64,000 nucleotides of DNA from an uncultured Saprospiraceae bacterium. GTDB taxonomy: Bacteria; Bacteroidota; Bacteroidia; Chitinophagales; Saprospiraceae. The stretch's first letter is position 1, and each line of letters opens with the position of its first letter. The stretch spans positions 62,001-126,000 of the forward strand of contig CALDEM010000006.1 of NCBI GenBank assembly GCA_937942435.1, written 5' to 3'. The notes beneath the pieces are model-generated. The model was not told the origin of the DNA, made no database searches, and was given only the letters and a program-made list of their open reading frames with translations. The position numbers and the translations under genes were made by a program. Shown here piece after piece: positions 54,901 to 62,380 of this stretch.

Positions 54901-55259
54901 TCCTTATTGTAATCTTCTACCGAGATCTTAGTGCCGATGTCATCCTTTGTGATACCCAGTTCTTTTTCAACTTTGAGCTCTACAGGTAGACCATGTGTAT
55001 CCCAGCCACCTTTGCGCTCTACGCGCTCACCTTTCATTGTGTGGTAGCGACAGAACAGATCTTTGACTGTTCGGGCCATAACGTGATGGATGCCAGGCTT
55101 GCCGTTAGCAGACGGAGGTCCTTCATAAAACACGAAGGGATGCTCTTTAGATCGCTCTTCGATGCTCTTCTTAAAGATGTCCTCCTCTTTCCAATAAGTC
55201 AGTATCTCTTGATCTATAGATGGAAGATCTAACTTTTGGTACTCTCTATACTTCGGCAT
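51963..55259 (-). CDS. ileS: Isoleucine-tRNA ligase
   Basis: This 1,098-residue class I aminoacyl-tRNA synthetase charges tRNA-Ile. The HIGH-equivalent is GIHH at residues 56-59 (SANGKPGIHHVMART), the KMSKR loop is at 646-650, and the editing domain has the threonine-rich AWTTTPWTLPSNVALAVGK. The anticodon-binding domain follows (YNTYSFFALYANID, WVISLLNSL). At nearly 1,100 residues it is of the longer eukaryote-like IleS2 class (E. coli IleS is 938), which is common in Bacteroidota and often tolerates mupirocin. It has its own near-consensus promoter immediately upstream. Confidence 0.97.
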   Translation of the reverse strand: MPKYREYQKLDLPSIDQEILTYWKEEDIFKKSIEERSKEHPFVFYEGPPSANGKPGIHHVMARTVKDLFCRYHTMKGERVERKGGWDTHGLPVELKVEKELGITKDDIGTKISVEDYNKECRAAVMRFKEMWDDLTRKMGYWADLDNPYITFENNYIESTWHLLKQMHDAGLLYKGYTIQPYSPAAGTGLSSHELNMPGAYKDVSDTSAVAQFELINDERSSKVFEGNGAGGLYIIAWTTTPWTLPSNVALAVGKKITYVKVATYNPYTKLPVNLILAEDLLSKWFKPEQAEADYEAFDAADKIIPYKEMGHYTGADLEGINYNQLMPYVQPDNGEAFKVLCGDFVSTSDGTGIVHIAPSFGADDMRVGKKYGMGSLTLVDKQGKFVEEVTDFAGRYVKNYKDEEDYRDVNIDICIKLKEDNKAFNVQKYQHNYPHCWRTDKPILYYPLDSWFIKASAARERMVELNNTINWKPSHTGEKRFGNWLENLQDWNLSRSRFWGTPLPIWRTEDGTSETCIGSIAQLESEINKANEALGLSQEVPQDLHKPYIDSVVLVSDDGKKMQRESDLIDVWFDSGAMPYAQWHYPMEQKEIFKNNFPADFICEGVDQTRGWFYSLHAIGAMTQDSVAFKNVVSTGLVLDKNGVKMSKRLGNVVDPFETLSKYGADPTRWYMMTNAQPWDNLKFDIAGIEEVKRKFFGTLYNTYSFFALYANIDDFTFEQDYVPLKKRPEIDRWVISLLNSLVSEVDELYASYEPTNAGRAVQSFVENHLSNWYVRLCRRRFWKGNYNQDKVAAYQTLYECLSTVSKLMAPIAPFFGDWLYRNLNLASDREDHQSVHLALMPSVDDKAIDKALEERMSYAQRISSLVLSLRKKESLRVRQPLQKILLPILDERFKEQVQLVENLILSEVNIKEIDYITDTTGVINKRIKPNFKTLGRKLGKNMKAAAAVISGLSQEDIGIIEKSGIYNLSVDGEAYELTLEDFDISADEIPGWQVASDGDITVALDITISESLKSEGVARELVNRIQNIRKQSDFEVTDRIMVRMTGHQLVQDAVDSFGDYIKTEVLADVISIDDNIDGEDVELVDDVTIKVRVSKV

Positions 55260-55276
55260 ATATCCTGATTAGGCCG

Positions 55277-55308
55277 CAAATATCCGAATAAGTAGACAGG
55301 TGTGCAAA
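55277..55308 (-). promoter_or_regulatory. Near-consensus Bacteroidota promoter for ileS
   Basis: On the minus strand, TTTG at 55305-55308 (-33) is separated by exactly 20 bp from GATATTTG at 55277-55284 (-7, one mismatch to TAnnTTTG). The start codon is 17 bp further on, so the leader would be only about ten bases. This is the only promoter in the window where both elements are evident. Confidence 0.5.
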
Positions 55309-55383
55309 GGACGGCTATCTCATCGAGACTTTGGTATCACTTTTCCCTTAGCTTAGAGCGCAACATCCTCTTTAAATGGGAGC

Positions 55384-55419
55384 AAAAAAAATAGATGCCA
55401 CGACACAATCGCGGCACCT
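55384..55419 (-). terminator. Intrinsic terminator between mscS and ileS
   Basis: An 11-bp stem (AGGTGCCGCGA / TCGTGGCATCT in the minus-strand RNA) with a 5-nt loop occupies 55393-55419 and is followed by eight T residues on the minus strand (A run 55384-55391). Two of the pairs are G-U wobbles that become A-C mismatches in a plus-strand transcript, which fixes the direction. It ends transcription coming from the mscS side, upstream of the ileS promoter. Confidence 0.75.
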
Positions 55420-55511
55420 AGATAGTGGCCAGTTGTCCAACCTGACCAAAAGGTTATGCTGTCATCGGAGATATATCTCGTTAAACAGGACTTTTGATCT
55501 GTCTTTCGACA
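55384..55511 (-). ncRNA. Candidate structured RNA or 3-prime UTR upstream of ileS
   Basis: The 327-bp gap 55260-55586 holds no gene. Its minus strand shows several foldable elements in order: TGTC-GAAA-GACA, a tetraloop hairpin (55500-55511); the palindrome GAGATATATCTC (55468-55479); GGTCAG/CTGGCC closing a 9-nt loop (55427-55447); then the strong terminator (55393-55419). A -7-like AATATTTG at 55510-55517 could start a roughly 120-nt RNA, but no -33 element is present, so it may simply be the mscS 3-prime UTR. I do not recognise a known RNA family. Confidence 0.35.
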
Positions 55512-55586
55512 AATATTATTTTTAGACTGAGCTATGTGCAGTCAGTCACACAATCCAGCACTTTTTAACATTTGAACTTCGATATA

Positions 55587-56402
55587 CTAGTTTGAACTGA
55601 TCATATTGATATCCATAGTTGGATATGGTATGCCGATACCTTCTGCATCAAAAGCCTTCTTGACGTTCTCTTGCATGTAAAAAAGTGTATCCCAGTAGTG
55701 CTCACTCTTACAGAATGGTCTTGTAGCTAAGTTAACTGAACTATCGCCCAACTCTGCCACTACTACACCTTGCGCAGGTGCATCCAAGATGTGAGGACAC
55801 TCCTTTCCAACTCTAAGTATGATATCTCGAGCCTTGTCTATATCATCACCATATCCTATCCCAAATGTTAGTTCAACTCCTACTTGTCCTTGACCGCTGA
55901 TATTAGTGATAGTATTACCTGTTACATTGCTATTAGCAACTATGATGCGTTGATTGTCAAGTGTAGCTAGAGTGGTGTTAAATGCATTGATAGCCTCAAC
56001 GGTTCCTTTATGACCTCCGCCTATATCAACAAGATCTCCAACCTTAAATGGTTTGAATATCATCAACATCACACCACTTGCAAAGTGACCGATAGTACCA
56101 TTGAGTGCCATACCTACACCCACCATCAATGCAGCAATAATTGCAACGAAGGACGTCGTGTCAATCCCAACCTTTGAGGCAATCGAGAAGAATAGCATGA
56201 CCTTCAAGGCGATACTCAATATAGAGCTCAAGAAGTTAGTTAGAGTCGAATCAAAGTGATTACCAAGCATCTTCCTAACAAATCCAACGAGTTTCCCTAT
56301 GATCCAAAGACCAATGATCAGTGATAAAATAGCAATGAGAATATTGGGCGCATACTCGACCGCCATGTTAATCCCCTTGTCCACATAAGTTCCTACTTCC
56401 AT
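55587..56402 (-). CDS. mscS: Small-conductance mechanosensitive channel
   Basis: This 271-residue inner-membrane channel of the MscS family releases solutes on hypo-osmotic shock. Three membrane helices lie at about residues 15-38, 58-80 and 85-115; the pore helix has the Gly/Ala pattern ALMVGVGMALNGTIGHFASG. The beta-domain follows with PFKVGDLVDIGGGHKGTVE and NTTLATLDNQRIIVANSNV, then a C-terminal alpha/beta domain. Length is close to E. coli MscS (286). It is transcribed away from the repeat lipoprotein across a 258-bp region in which I saw no clear promoter. Confidence 0.95.
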   Translation of the reverse strand: MEVGTYVDKGINMAVEYAPNILIAILSLIIGLWIIGKLVGFVRKMLGNHFDSTLTNFLSSILSIALKVMLFFSIASKVGIDTTSFVAIIAALMVGVGMALNGTIGHFASGVMLMIFKPFKVGDLVDIGGGHKGTVEAINAFNTTLATLDNQRIIVANSNVTGNTITNISGQGQVGVELTFGIGYGDDIDKARDIILRVGKECPHILDAPAQGVVVAELGDSSVNLATRPFCKSEHYWDTLFYMQENVKKAFDAEGIGIPYPTMDINMISSN

Positions 56403-56660
56403 AAAATTTTTATTTAGCTAATTAATTGATGTTTTTAAGACCCGATATTATGCCCATCGTCACTAATATCACATTATAATTTTAACATTTACAACCGAAA
56501 AAATATTTGTTACTTCTGACACAAATCTCGTCTTAACCCTACGCAAGACCATTACTTTGTTCATCTTGCGCACTTATACACTTTATGACTGACCTGAGAA
56601 AAAGCAATGAGGTAGTGGGGTGTATAAATTCAAATTCATCTTTTTAAAAGAAAACTACAA

Positions 56661-57200
56661 ATGAAGAATTTTACATTGTTATTGATTTTAGGAATCATCA
56701 CATCGATGAGTAATGTGGCATGTACACAAGGAGGCTCATCAGCATCATCTGGAGACCTAGTATTTGTAACTAAGTTGAGACCTGCTGGGTCCTCATTCTA
56801 TGCGATGGATAGCGAATCCGGACAGATGCACTTTATGCTTGACTTCGGTGAAGTTAGAGGACAATGGAAGGCTTTTGGTCCTGCACTGAGAAATGGCGGA
56901 GGCAATCCACTATTATTTGATGCTGTTGAGAGAGCGCAAGCAAGATCTTTCTATGCACTAGATAGTAAGACTGGACAATTATACTTCTTCAATGATGGAG
57001 CAGAGATATCAACGGAATGGACAAAATATGGTTCTCAGCTTAGATCTAATGGCGTAAACTTACTTCAGTTTACAGCTATCGGAAGAGTAGGAGGAAACTC
57101 ATTCTACGCTTTTGACAGTCTCTCTGGTCAGATGTATTACATGAATGACTTTGATGAAGATGCAGGAACATGGAAGCCTTATGGCGACAAGTTAAAATAA
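56661..57200 (+). CDS. Small lipoprotein with three internal repeats
   Basis: I do not recognise a family. The 179-residue protein has a signal peptide ending NVAC (putative lipidated C21), a short Gly/Ser linker and three repeats of about 51 residues (roughly 33-81, 84-133, 136-179). Each contains the motif SFYAxDSxxGQ (SFYAMD at 45, SFYALD at 96, SFYAFD at 148), a Tyr/Phe-rich strand, then W-K/T-x-Y/F-G-x-x-L. The pattern suggests a repeated beta-hairpin unit exposed at the envelope. It is monocistronic, with an A-rich region before the ATG and a strong terminator after it, so it may be well expressed. Confidence 0.85.
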   Translation: MKNFTLLLILGIITSMSNVACTQGGSSASSGDLVFVTKLRPAGSSFYAMDSESGQMHFMLDFGEVRGQWKAFGPALRNGGGNPLLFDAVERAQARSFYALDSKTGQLYFFNDGAEISTEWTKYGSQLRSNGVNLLQFTAIGRVGGNSFYAFDSLSGQMYYMNDFDEDAGTWKPYGDKLK

Positions 57201-57240
57201 TAGAGTACTTAATCCCTACTCGATTTTGTGTGTAAAGCAA

Positions 57241-57270
57241 AAAGGGTTGCCGTGATTACGGCAACCCTTT
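57241..57270. terminator. Bidirectional intrinsic terminator
   Basis: A perfect 13-bp stem (AAAGGGTTGCCGT / ACGGCAACCCTTT) with a GATT loop lies between the convergent lipoprotein and metalloprotease genes. A-rich and T-rich flanks on both sides let it act in either direction. Confidence 0.85.
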
Positions 57271-57292
57271 ATTATTACTTTAATATCCCATG

Positions 57293-59674
57293 CTATAGGC
57301 CTGCATCACAACCAATAGGAGAACCTGGCGGAAGATCAAGCAGTTTTGGCATCTCTATATCACTAGGATTTTCTAGTCCTTTGTTAATTACATAATTAAG
57401 ATAATTAGAAAACGAAGTGTCATCAGATAGATACTTTTTCTTAATAACATCAAGACAGCTTCTTGCTTCTGCCGCAACGAGTGGGTCAACACTCTGTCCA
57501 TGTGAAGACATCAGTAAGTGATGTACTAAGGCATTTTTCACTATGTCTTCAAGTGAGCTATGATATGGGTCTACAGATTTTTGCAGAAAGACTACTGAAG
57601 ATACTTGCTCGAGATACTCTGAAAGCTTCATAGGATGCCCATGGGCTACATTATGTCTTTGGATTCTAGCTAACCTATCTTTCTGTAGCAACATAGAGAA
57701 TACCATATGGCTATATGACTCAGCAGGAGCTAACACATCAAATGCAAGGTGCGTCCTTCCCTTAAATGTTTCTCTATTGCGTCTATAGCCAAATGCAGGT
57801 GGGGGTATCAACTCAACGATGTGATCAGGAAGAGCCAACTCAGAGGCCAATACTGTATTTAAGATAGAGCGAGTCGCTTGGCCTTGTATATTGAGTGCTA
57901 CTGGCTTTACTTTATGATCATGTGCATCTCCTTTTACATTGTACTGGTAGGTCAACCCTCCGATTAACTTAGCCGCACCCTCCATCTGATATCTATGCAT
58001 GAGGTATAATGGCACTAAAACATTTTCTAATTGTGAAAGCGGCATCCCAGAAGGTATAGATGATTCGCCAAATCTCTTTAAAGCATTTCCCCTGAGGGTC
58101 ATCATACGATTGAGCTCAGCAGTAATATCAGAACCATTATCCCATAAGTGTGCATCAGGATGTGCACCTCCCAAAGGTCTTGAGTCAGAATCAGATATAA
58201 ACTGAAATCCGTCACGCTGCGCATCATTGACTATTTTGATTAAGCTTGATTGCTCATCTGTACCATCAGGAAACTGTGCATACCCGTATGTGATCGTTAT
58301 CTTATCCCAATCCCCAATCTTTGTATCATAAGCATTGGAAAAATCAAGATCTCCTGAACTCGTCAACTCGATATAAGGATGAGGGTAATCCATAACTGAG
58401 GCTCGATTTTTTACGCTCGAAGCAAAATTATGTGCCAGCCCTATGGTATGTCCTACCTCATGGGCAGCTAGTTGTCTCAGTCTTGCAAGCGCCAGTTCTT
58501 TCATCACTTGAGTGTTATCATCGCTGTCGCCAAATGGTGATAAAATCCCTTGTGCGATCAGGTAATCTTGTCTTACTCTAAGTGAACCTAGTGATACATG
58601 ACCTTTCATGATCTCACCTGTGCGTGGATCAATCACAGATGCACCATAAGACCAGCCTCTGGTACTTCTATGCACCCACTGGATGACGTTATAACGGACA
58701 TCCATCATGTCAGCACCTGCCGGTAGTTCTTTCACTTGAAAAGTACCGGGAGCAAACCCCGCTGCTTGATATGCTTGATCCCACCATCTTGCTCCTTCCA
58801 TGAGTGCAGACTTCACTGGATCTGGACAACCTGGATCCATATAATAGATGATTGGCTCTACTGCTTCACTAACCGCAGCATTCTTGTTTTTCTTTTCTAA
58901 TCTATGTCTGACGATATATCTCTTCTCCAAAGATGACTCTATAGGTGTTGCATAGTCGGCATATGATATAGAGTTTAGCCCTGAGAAAGGGTGAAATACT
59001 CTTGGTTTATAATTATCGTCTGGCAGTCGTATAAAGCTATGATGTTGACGCACAGATACGGCATCAGGGTTAGGCGCTACGCTTCTTATATAACCTCCTT
59101 TAGCCTCGCCAACAAAAGTCAACATCGCATCAAACTCTGTATTGTCAGGAAATGACTTTGTCCTTGGCATCCAAACCGCACTTCTACTTTTTTCTAATTT
59201 GTAACTACCCTGATTACTTGACTTGAGTCTTCTGGCAACGCCATGCATATCATTCATCAAGAATGGCGTCAAGTCTATCTTATGGACACTGTTATCATCT
59301 GACTTTATTACCTCAAATCCCCATATCACTGACTGAGCAAAAGCTTCTTCTACAGATCTACGCTCCAGCTCATTGTCACTTACTGCTCGATAATCAAGAT
59401 TTGGCTGGACCAATAAAACCTTAGGCCCTATCTTTTCAAATCTTACAACTCGTTCTTGGCCTAACTGTCCTCTATCAAGACCTATATCATTGGACCCGAT
59501 ACCCGCCGAGAGTGAACCCACATAGAGAAAATCTTGACCAAGACGATCTGCAGGTATCTCTAATGTGATCTTGCCTGTGTCTTCGTCCCAGTTAAAATTA
59601 AAATACCCAGATTGATTTTGTCCTACCAACCATGTGGAAAAGGTGAAGCAAATAATAAAAATCAGATTTCTCAT
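57293..59674 (-). CDS. Zinc-dependent metalloprotease, DUF5117/DUF4953 type
   Basis: This 793-residue exported protein has a signal peptide (MRNLIFIICFTFSTWLVGQ). The zinc site is H405-E406-x-x-H409 with H415 in HEVGHTIGLAHN, a metzincin-like pattern. Other family features are YYMDPGCPDPVKSALMEGAR, ARWWDQAYQAAGF, NVIQWVHRSTRGWSYGASV and DPRTGEIMKGHV. A C-terminal helical domain with RNRETFKGRTH follows. Proteins of this type are common in Bacteroidota and poorly characterised; the peptide substrate is unknown. The stop-proximal end faces the bidirectional terminator, and the start overlaps the TMEM220-like gene by 4 bp. Confidence 0.88.
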   Translation of the reverse strand: MRNLIFIICFTFSTWLVGQNQSGYFNFNWDEDTGKITLEIPADRLGQDFLYVGSLSAGIGSNDIGLDRGQLGQERVVRFEKIGPKVLLVQPNLDYRAVSDNELERRSVEEAFAQSVIWGFEVIKSDDNSVHKIDLTPFLMNDMHGVARRLKSSNQGSYKLEKSRSAVWMPRTKSFPDNTEFDAMLTFVGEAKGGYIRSVAPNPDAVSVRQHHSFIRLPDDNYKPRVFHPFSGLNSISYADYATPIESSLEKRYIVRHRLEKKNKNAAVSEAVEPIIYYMDPGCPDPVKSALMEGARWWDQAYQAAGFAPGTFQVKELPAGADMMDVRYNVIQWVHRSTRGWSYGASVIDPRTGEIMKGHVSLGSLRVRQDYLIAQGILSPFGDSDDNTQVMKELALARLRQLAAHEVGHTIGLAHNFASSVKNRASVMDYPHPYIELTSSGDLDFSNAYDTKIGDWDKITITYGYAQFPDGTDEQSSLIKIVNDAQRDGFQFISDSDSRPLGGAHPDAHLWDNGSDITAELNRMMTLRGNALKRFGESSIPSGMPLSQLENVLVPLYLMHRYQMEGAAKLIGGLTYQYNVKGDAHDHKVKPVALNIQGQATRSILNTVLASELALPDHIVELIPPPAFGYRRNRETFKGRTHLAFDVLAPAESYSHMVFSMLLQKDRLARIQRHNVAHGHPMKLSEYLEQVSSVVFLQKSVDPYHSSLEDIVKNALVHHLLMSSHGQSVDPLVAAEARSCLDVIKKKYLSDDTSFSNYLNYVINKGLENPSDIEMPKLLDLPPGSPIGCDAGL

Positions 59675-60033
59675 GATAGATTCTTTTTTGAAATAACAAG
59701 ATAGAAGGTCATAGCAACAAGTGAGATCAATAACCCAAAAAACTCTCTTACCAACTCAATATATGGTGATGAGGCCTGCATAGAGTCAGCTATGTTAGGC
59801 ATACCATCTCCAAACCAATCCATCACATCAGGTATATAAAAGAGTAAAGAGACAATCAATATCGCCATGATACCAGCATTGAGCCATAAGTAGTGTTGCC
59901 CTTTATACGCTAAGAATGCAATAGCAGAAACAACCATGTACATCAAAATCCAAATAAAGGCATCAGGGTCGTTCCACTGGACGATTGCAAAAACCAGAAA
60001 AAGAATGCTGATAGAAAGATGAGCCCACTTCAT
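59671..60033 (-). CDS. TMEM220-like small membrane protein
   Basis: This 120-residue protein with four predicted helices matches the TMEM220 (transmembrane family 220) pattern: FAIVQWNDPDAFIWILMYM in the first hairpin, LWLNAGIMAILIVSLLFYIPD and a C-terminal REFFGLLISLVAMTFYL. The family is widespread and its function unknown. Its stop overlaps the metalloprotease start (ATGA), so the two are translated together, a pairing that may mean the small protein assists export or activity of the protease. Confidence 0.82.
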   Translation of the reverse strand: MKWAHLSISILFLVFAIVQWNDPDAFIWILMYMVVSAIAFLAYKGQHYLWLNAGIMAILIVSLLFYIPDVMDWFGDGMPNIADSMQASSPYIELVREFFGLLISLVAMTFYLVISKKNLS

Positions 60034-60051
60034 ATAGGCCCAAAATACAAA

Positions 60052-60080
60052 AGCCCACGCATGATTTATATGCGTGGGCT
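60052..60080 (-). terminator. Intrinsic terminator of the duplicated-domain lipoprotein gene
   Basis: A perfect 11-bp stem (AGCCCACGCAT / ATGCGTGGGCT) with a 7-nt loop is followed on the minus strand by TTTGTATTTTG. It lies 45 bp past the stop of the lipoprotein gene and just before the TMEM220-like gene. Confidence 0.78.
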
Positions 60081-60124
60081 AATCAACATCAATTCAGGAC
60101 TAACTCTTATCCGTAGATGGCGTC

Positions 60125-60814
60125 TTACGCTCCATCAGCGCATTGGTCTTTTAATTCTTTTAGTGCTTCTTTATTTGCTGCTTCAACTTGCGTCCCATCT
60201 TCATATCCTACCGTTATAGGAAATACTACTCTTGGATGATCCTCAACAGGTCGTGCGACACTTTGTCTCCAAGCTCTAATCGCTGTCTTTAGCGCTCCTG
60301 GTGTTGCTGCATCAAGCGTTGAGCCATTAGGAAACTCTAATGTCACTGGAAAAACTACGTCAAAACATGCCGTGCGAAAGAAGTTTCTTACCCTTCTTGG
60401 ATTATCAAAATGTGCTCTTCGACACTCTCGTCTTAGCTCTTTAAGTTCATCTTTACTAGCCACTGAGATGACACTGCCATCCTCAGACATTACTTCTACT
60501 GGAAAGGATAAAGTAGGCCTGTTCTCTGAGTCTGGATTGTTCTCCTTCCAAGTCTTAAGCACGATTCTCAATGAAGAATAATCCGCTAACTCGGCCGTAC
60601 TTCCGTCTGCAAAGTTGATAGAAATCGGAAAGATAAACTCATAACAACCTCCCCTACCGATCTTACCTTCAGCTTCGATACCATCTATAGATGCACCTAC
60701 GAAGTCCTCTGTGGATAACAATTGTGAGTCATCACTATCTCCACAAGAAGTGACCAGTCCAAACATAACAAATGCTACAGCAGCAAAATTCAAAAATCTT
60801 AATACATAATTCAT
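60125..60814 (-). CDS. Lipoprotein with two cysteine-bounded repeat units
   Basis: The start at 60814 gives 229 residues and a lipoprotein signal (FVMFGLVTSC, C24); a longer form from 60934 would put 40 non-signal residues first. Two homologous units of about 75 residues run from C57 to C131 and from C150 to C225, each bounded by cysteines that could form a disulfide. Each unit contains two halves beginning FP-(I/V) (62, 104, 155, 198) followed by a DGS/NGS turn and a leucine-rich helix (ALKELKDQC). I do not recognise the family. The likely location is the periplasm or cell surface. No function is proposed. Confidence 0.82.
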   Translation of the reverse strand: MNYVLRFLNFAAVAFVMFGLVTSCGDSDDSQLLSTEDFVGASIDGIEAEGKIGRGGCYEFIFPISINFADGSTAELADYSSLRIVLKTWKENNPDSENRPTLSFPVEVMSEDGSVISVASKDELKELRRECRRAHFDNPRRVRNFFRTACFDVVFPVTLEFPNGSTLDAATPGALKTAIRAWRQSVARPVEDHPRVVFPITVGYEDGTQVEAANKEALKELKDQCADGA

Positions 60815-61080
60815 GTCTAAAAAAGTTTTGCAAGAAGCTTTAGCCTGAGTTATGCCATCTAAACTTGAGAATGTCGAATCTCTTTTAACAGAACTGGTCA
60901 ATGTTTGTATTGAAAATACTCGGCATAGCTCCAACTATGACTGCGTTTTTCGCTTTAACCTTGACAACTTCTTTTTAAAATCTTCTCCGACACATTCACA
61001 TTTAGATGGTATTGATGTGATGAAGATGGCTCCTTGCTGTTGTTTAATATTTGATTTACAAACCTTAAAGTGTTGCATAG

Positions 61081-61088
61081 TATCTTTG
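61081..61088 (+). promoter_or_regulatory. Candidate -7 promoter element for the hemoglobin gene
   Basis: TATCTTTG matches TAnnTTTG exactly and ends 22 bp before the TTG start at 61111, supporting that start. The nearest TTTG upstream (61050-61053) is 27 bp away, longer than the usual 19-21. Confidence 0.42.
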
Positions 61089-61110
61089 TACTCAGTCTAA
61101 GAGAATTAAT

Positions 61111-61503
61111 TTGAAAAAAAAACTTGATGACGTTGCTACTGTTGCAGATGTTGAGAGGCTCGTAACCTTCTTTTATGCGCGAGCGATGCAAGATGAGCAC
61201 ATAGGTTTGTTCTTTACAGAAGCAGTGCCTCTAAATCTTGAAGAGCACTTACCGAAGATTGTTAAGTTTTGGACATCAATACTCTTAGACACTAACGATT
61301 ATAAAGATAATCCTATGCTCAAGCACATAGCACTCAGTCAAAAGGTGAACATCAATAAATCACACATGTCACGATGGCTTTCTCTTTGGAAAGGCTCTAT
61401 AGATAAACTTTATAACGGCCCAAAGGCAGATCTTGCTAAATCAAGAGCTGAACAAATCGGCATTCTAATGCTTAGAAAAATTAGAGAAAGCGAGCAGTAC
61501 TAA
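61111..61503 (+). CDS. Group III truncated hemoglobin
   Basis: The gene starts with TTG (no in-frame ATG fits the N-terminus) and encodes 130 residues. The 2-on-2 globin fold is recognised by VERLVTFFYARAMQDEHIG (helix B with Y22), HLPKIVKFWTSILL, the proximal histidine H85 in SHMSRWLSLW, and KSRAEQIGILM at the end. Group III trHbs bind oxygen or other diatomic ligands and are proposed to act in redox or NO/peroxide chemistry. The stop overlaps that of the convergent enoyl-CoA hydratase by 4 bp. The preceding 296 bp hold no other gene that I can support. Confidence 0.9.
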   Translation: MKKKLDDVATVADVERLVTFFYARAMQDEHIGLFFTEAVPLNLEEHLPKIVKFWTSILLDTNDYKDNPMLKHIALSQKVNINKSHMSRWLSLWKGSIDKLYNGPKADLAKSRAEQIGILMLRKIRESEQY

Positions 61504-62312
61504 TTTTGATAATCAGGTTTTCTCTTGGCCATCTGAGCCATAAATGACTCTTTAAGATCATCTGACATCAAGTAAGCCGCGTTAAATGTTCCCATATATT
61601 TCAACGACTCATCAACCGTATGGTCTCTTGTGTATAGGAGCATCTCTTTTGTACCCCTGATTACCAGGGGTGACTTAGCAGCGATCGTTTCTGCTATCTC
61701 AGTTACACCAGTTATCATATCTTCTTTAGATGCATAAGATTTGTTAGACAGGCCGATCTCTTTGGCCTCAGGACCATAAACATTACGTCCAGTATATGAC
61801 ATCTCTGCCATCATACCTGCACCTATAATTTTAGGAAGTCTTTGCATCGTTCCTATATCGGCAACCAAACCCATATCTACTTCTTTGATACAAAAGTATG
61901 CATCGTCAGTACAATATCTTATATCACATGCAGATACGATATCTACACCGCCGCCTATACATGCTCTATGCACAGCTGCGATCACAGGCTTTCTACACTT
62001 TTCTATGGCAGTGATGCAATCCTGGAGGTGATAAATCACCTTTCTCATCTCTTCTCTCTTACGACCTTCGCACTTGATATGATCATGCTTGCTTATATCC
62101 ATTAGCATAGACAGGTCGATCCCAGCACAAAAGTTTTTACCAACTCCGCCTAGTACAACTACACGCGCTTCAGGATTGTCATCCAAATGTTCAAAGACAG
62201 CTTTCATCTCCTTCCAAGCTTCCTCATGCAATGAGTTAGACTTTTCAGGTCTATTAAAATTTAGATGAGCAACGTGATTTCTAATTTCTAAAGAAAAGCT
62301 ATGAAGTTCCAT
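61500..62312 (-). CDS. Dienoyl-CoA isomerase (ECH1-like), crotonase family
   Basis: This 270-residue crotonase resembles mammalian ECH1, the delta-3,5/delta-2,4-dienoyl-CoA isomerase used for oxidation of unsaturated fatty acids. Evidence: VLGGVGKNFCAGIDLSML, AAVHRACIGGGVDIVSACD, and KEVDMGLVADIGTMQRLP with E144 and D152, spaced as E196/D204 of rat ECH1. It would move double bonds so that beta-oxidation can continue. An SDR gene precedes it (68-bp gap). Simple enoyl-CoA hydratase activity is the alternative. Confidence 0.88.
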   Translation of the reverse strand: MELHSFSLEIRNHVAHLNFNRPEKSNSLHEEAWKEMKAVFEHLDDNPEARVVVLGGVGKNFCAGIDLSMLMDISKHDHIKCEGRKREEMRKVIYHLQDCITAIEKCRKPVIAAVHRACIGGGVDIVSACDIRYCTDDAYFCIKEVDMGLVADIGTMQRLPKIIGAGMMAEMSYTGRNVYGPEAKEIGLSNKSYASKEDMITGVTEIAETIAAKSPLVIRGTKEMLLYTRDHTVDESLKYMGTFNAAYLMSDDLKESFMAQMAKRKPDYQN

Positions 62313-62380
62313 TATACAATTTGTAAATTTTAAAAACCCAATCTCGTTTAATTGAGATGGCTTCTATATTGTTATTCTAA

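Noticed and set aside
55393..55419. T-box riboswitch upstream of ileS
   Set aside because: GGTGCCGCG only partly matches the T-box core, there is not enough room between mscS and the terminator for a full stem I with a specifier loop, and a good ileS promoter lies downstream of the terminator.
60852..61200. Overlapping short frames on both strands before the hemoglobin gene
   Set aside because: The plus-strand frame covers the likely hemoglobin promoter and the minus-strand one overlaps the hemoglobin start. Neither has domain-like sequence.
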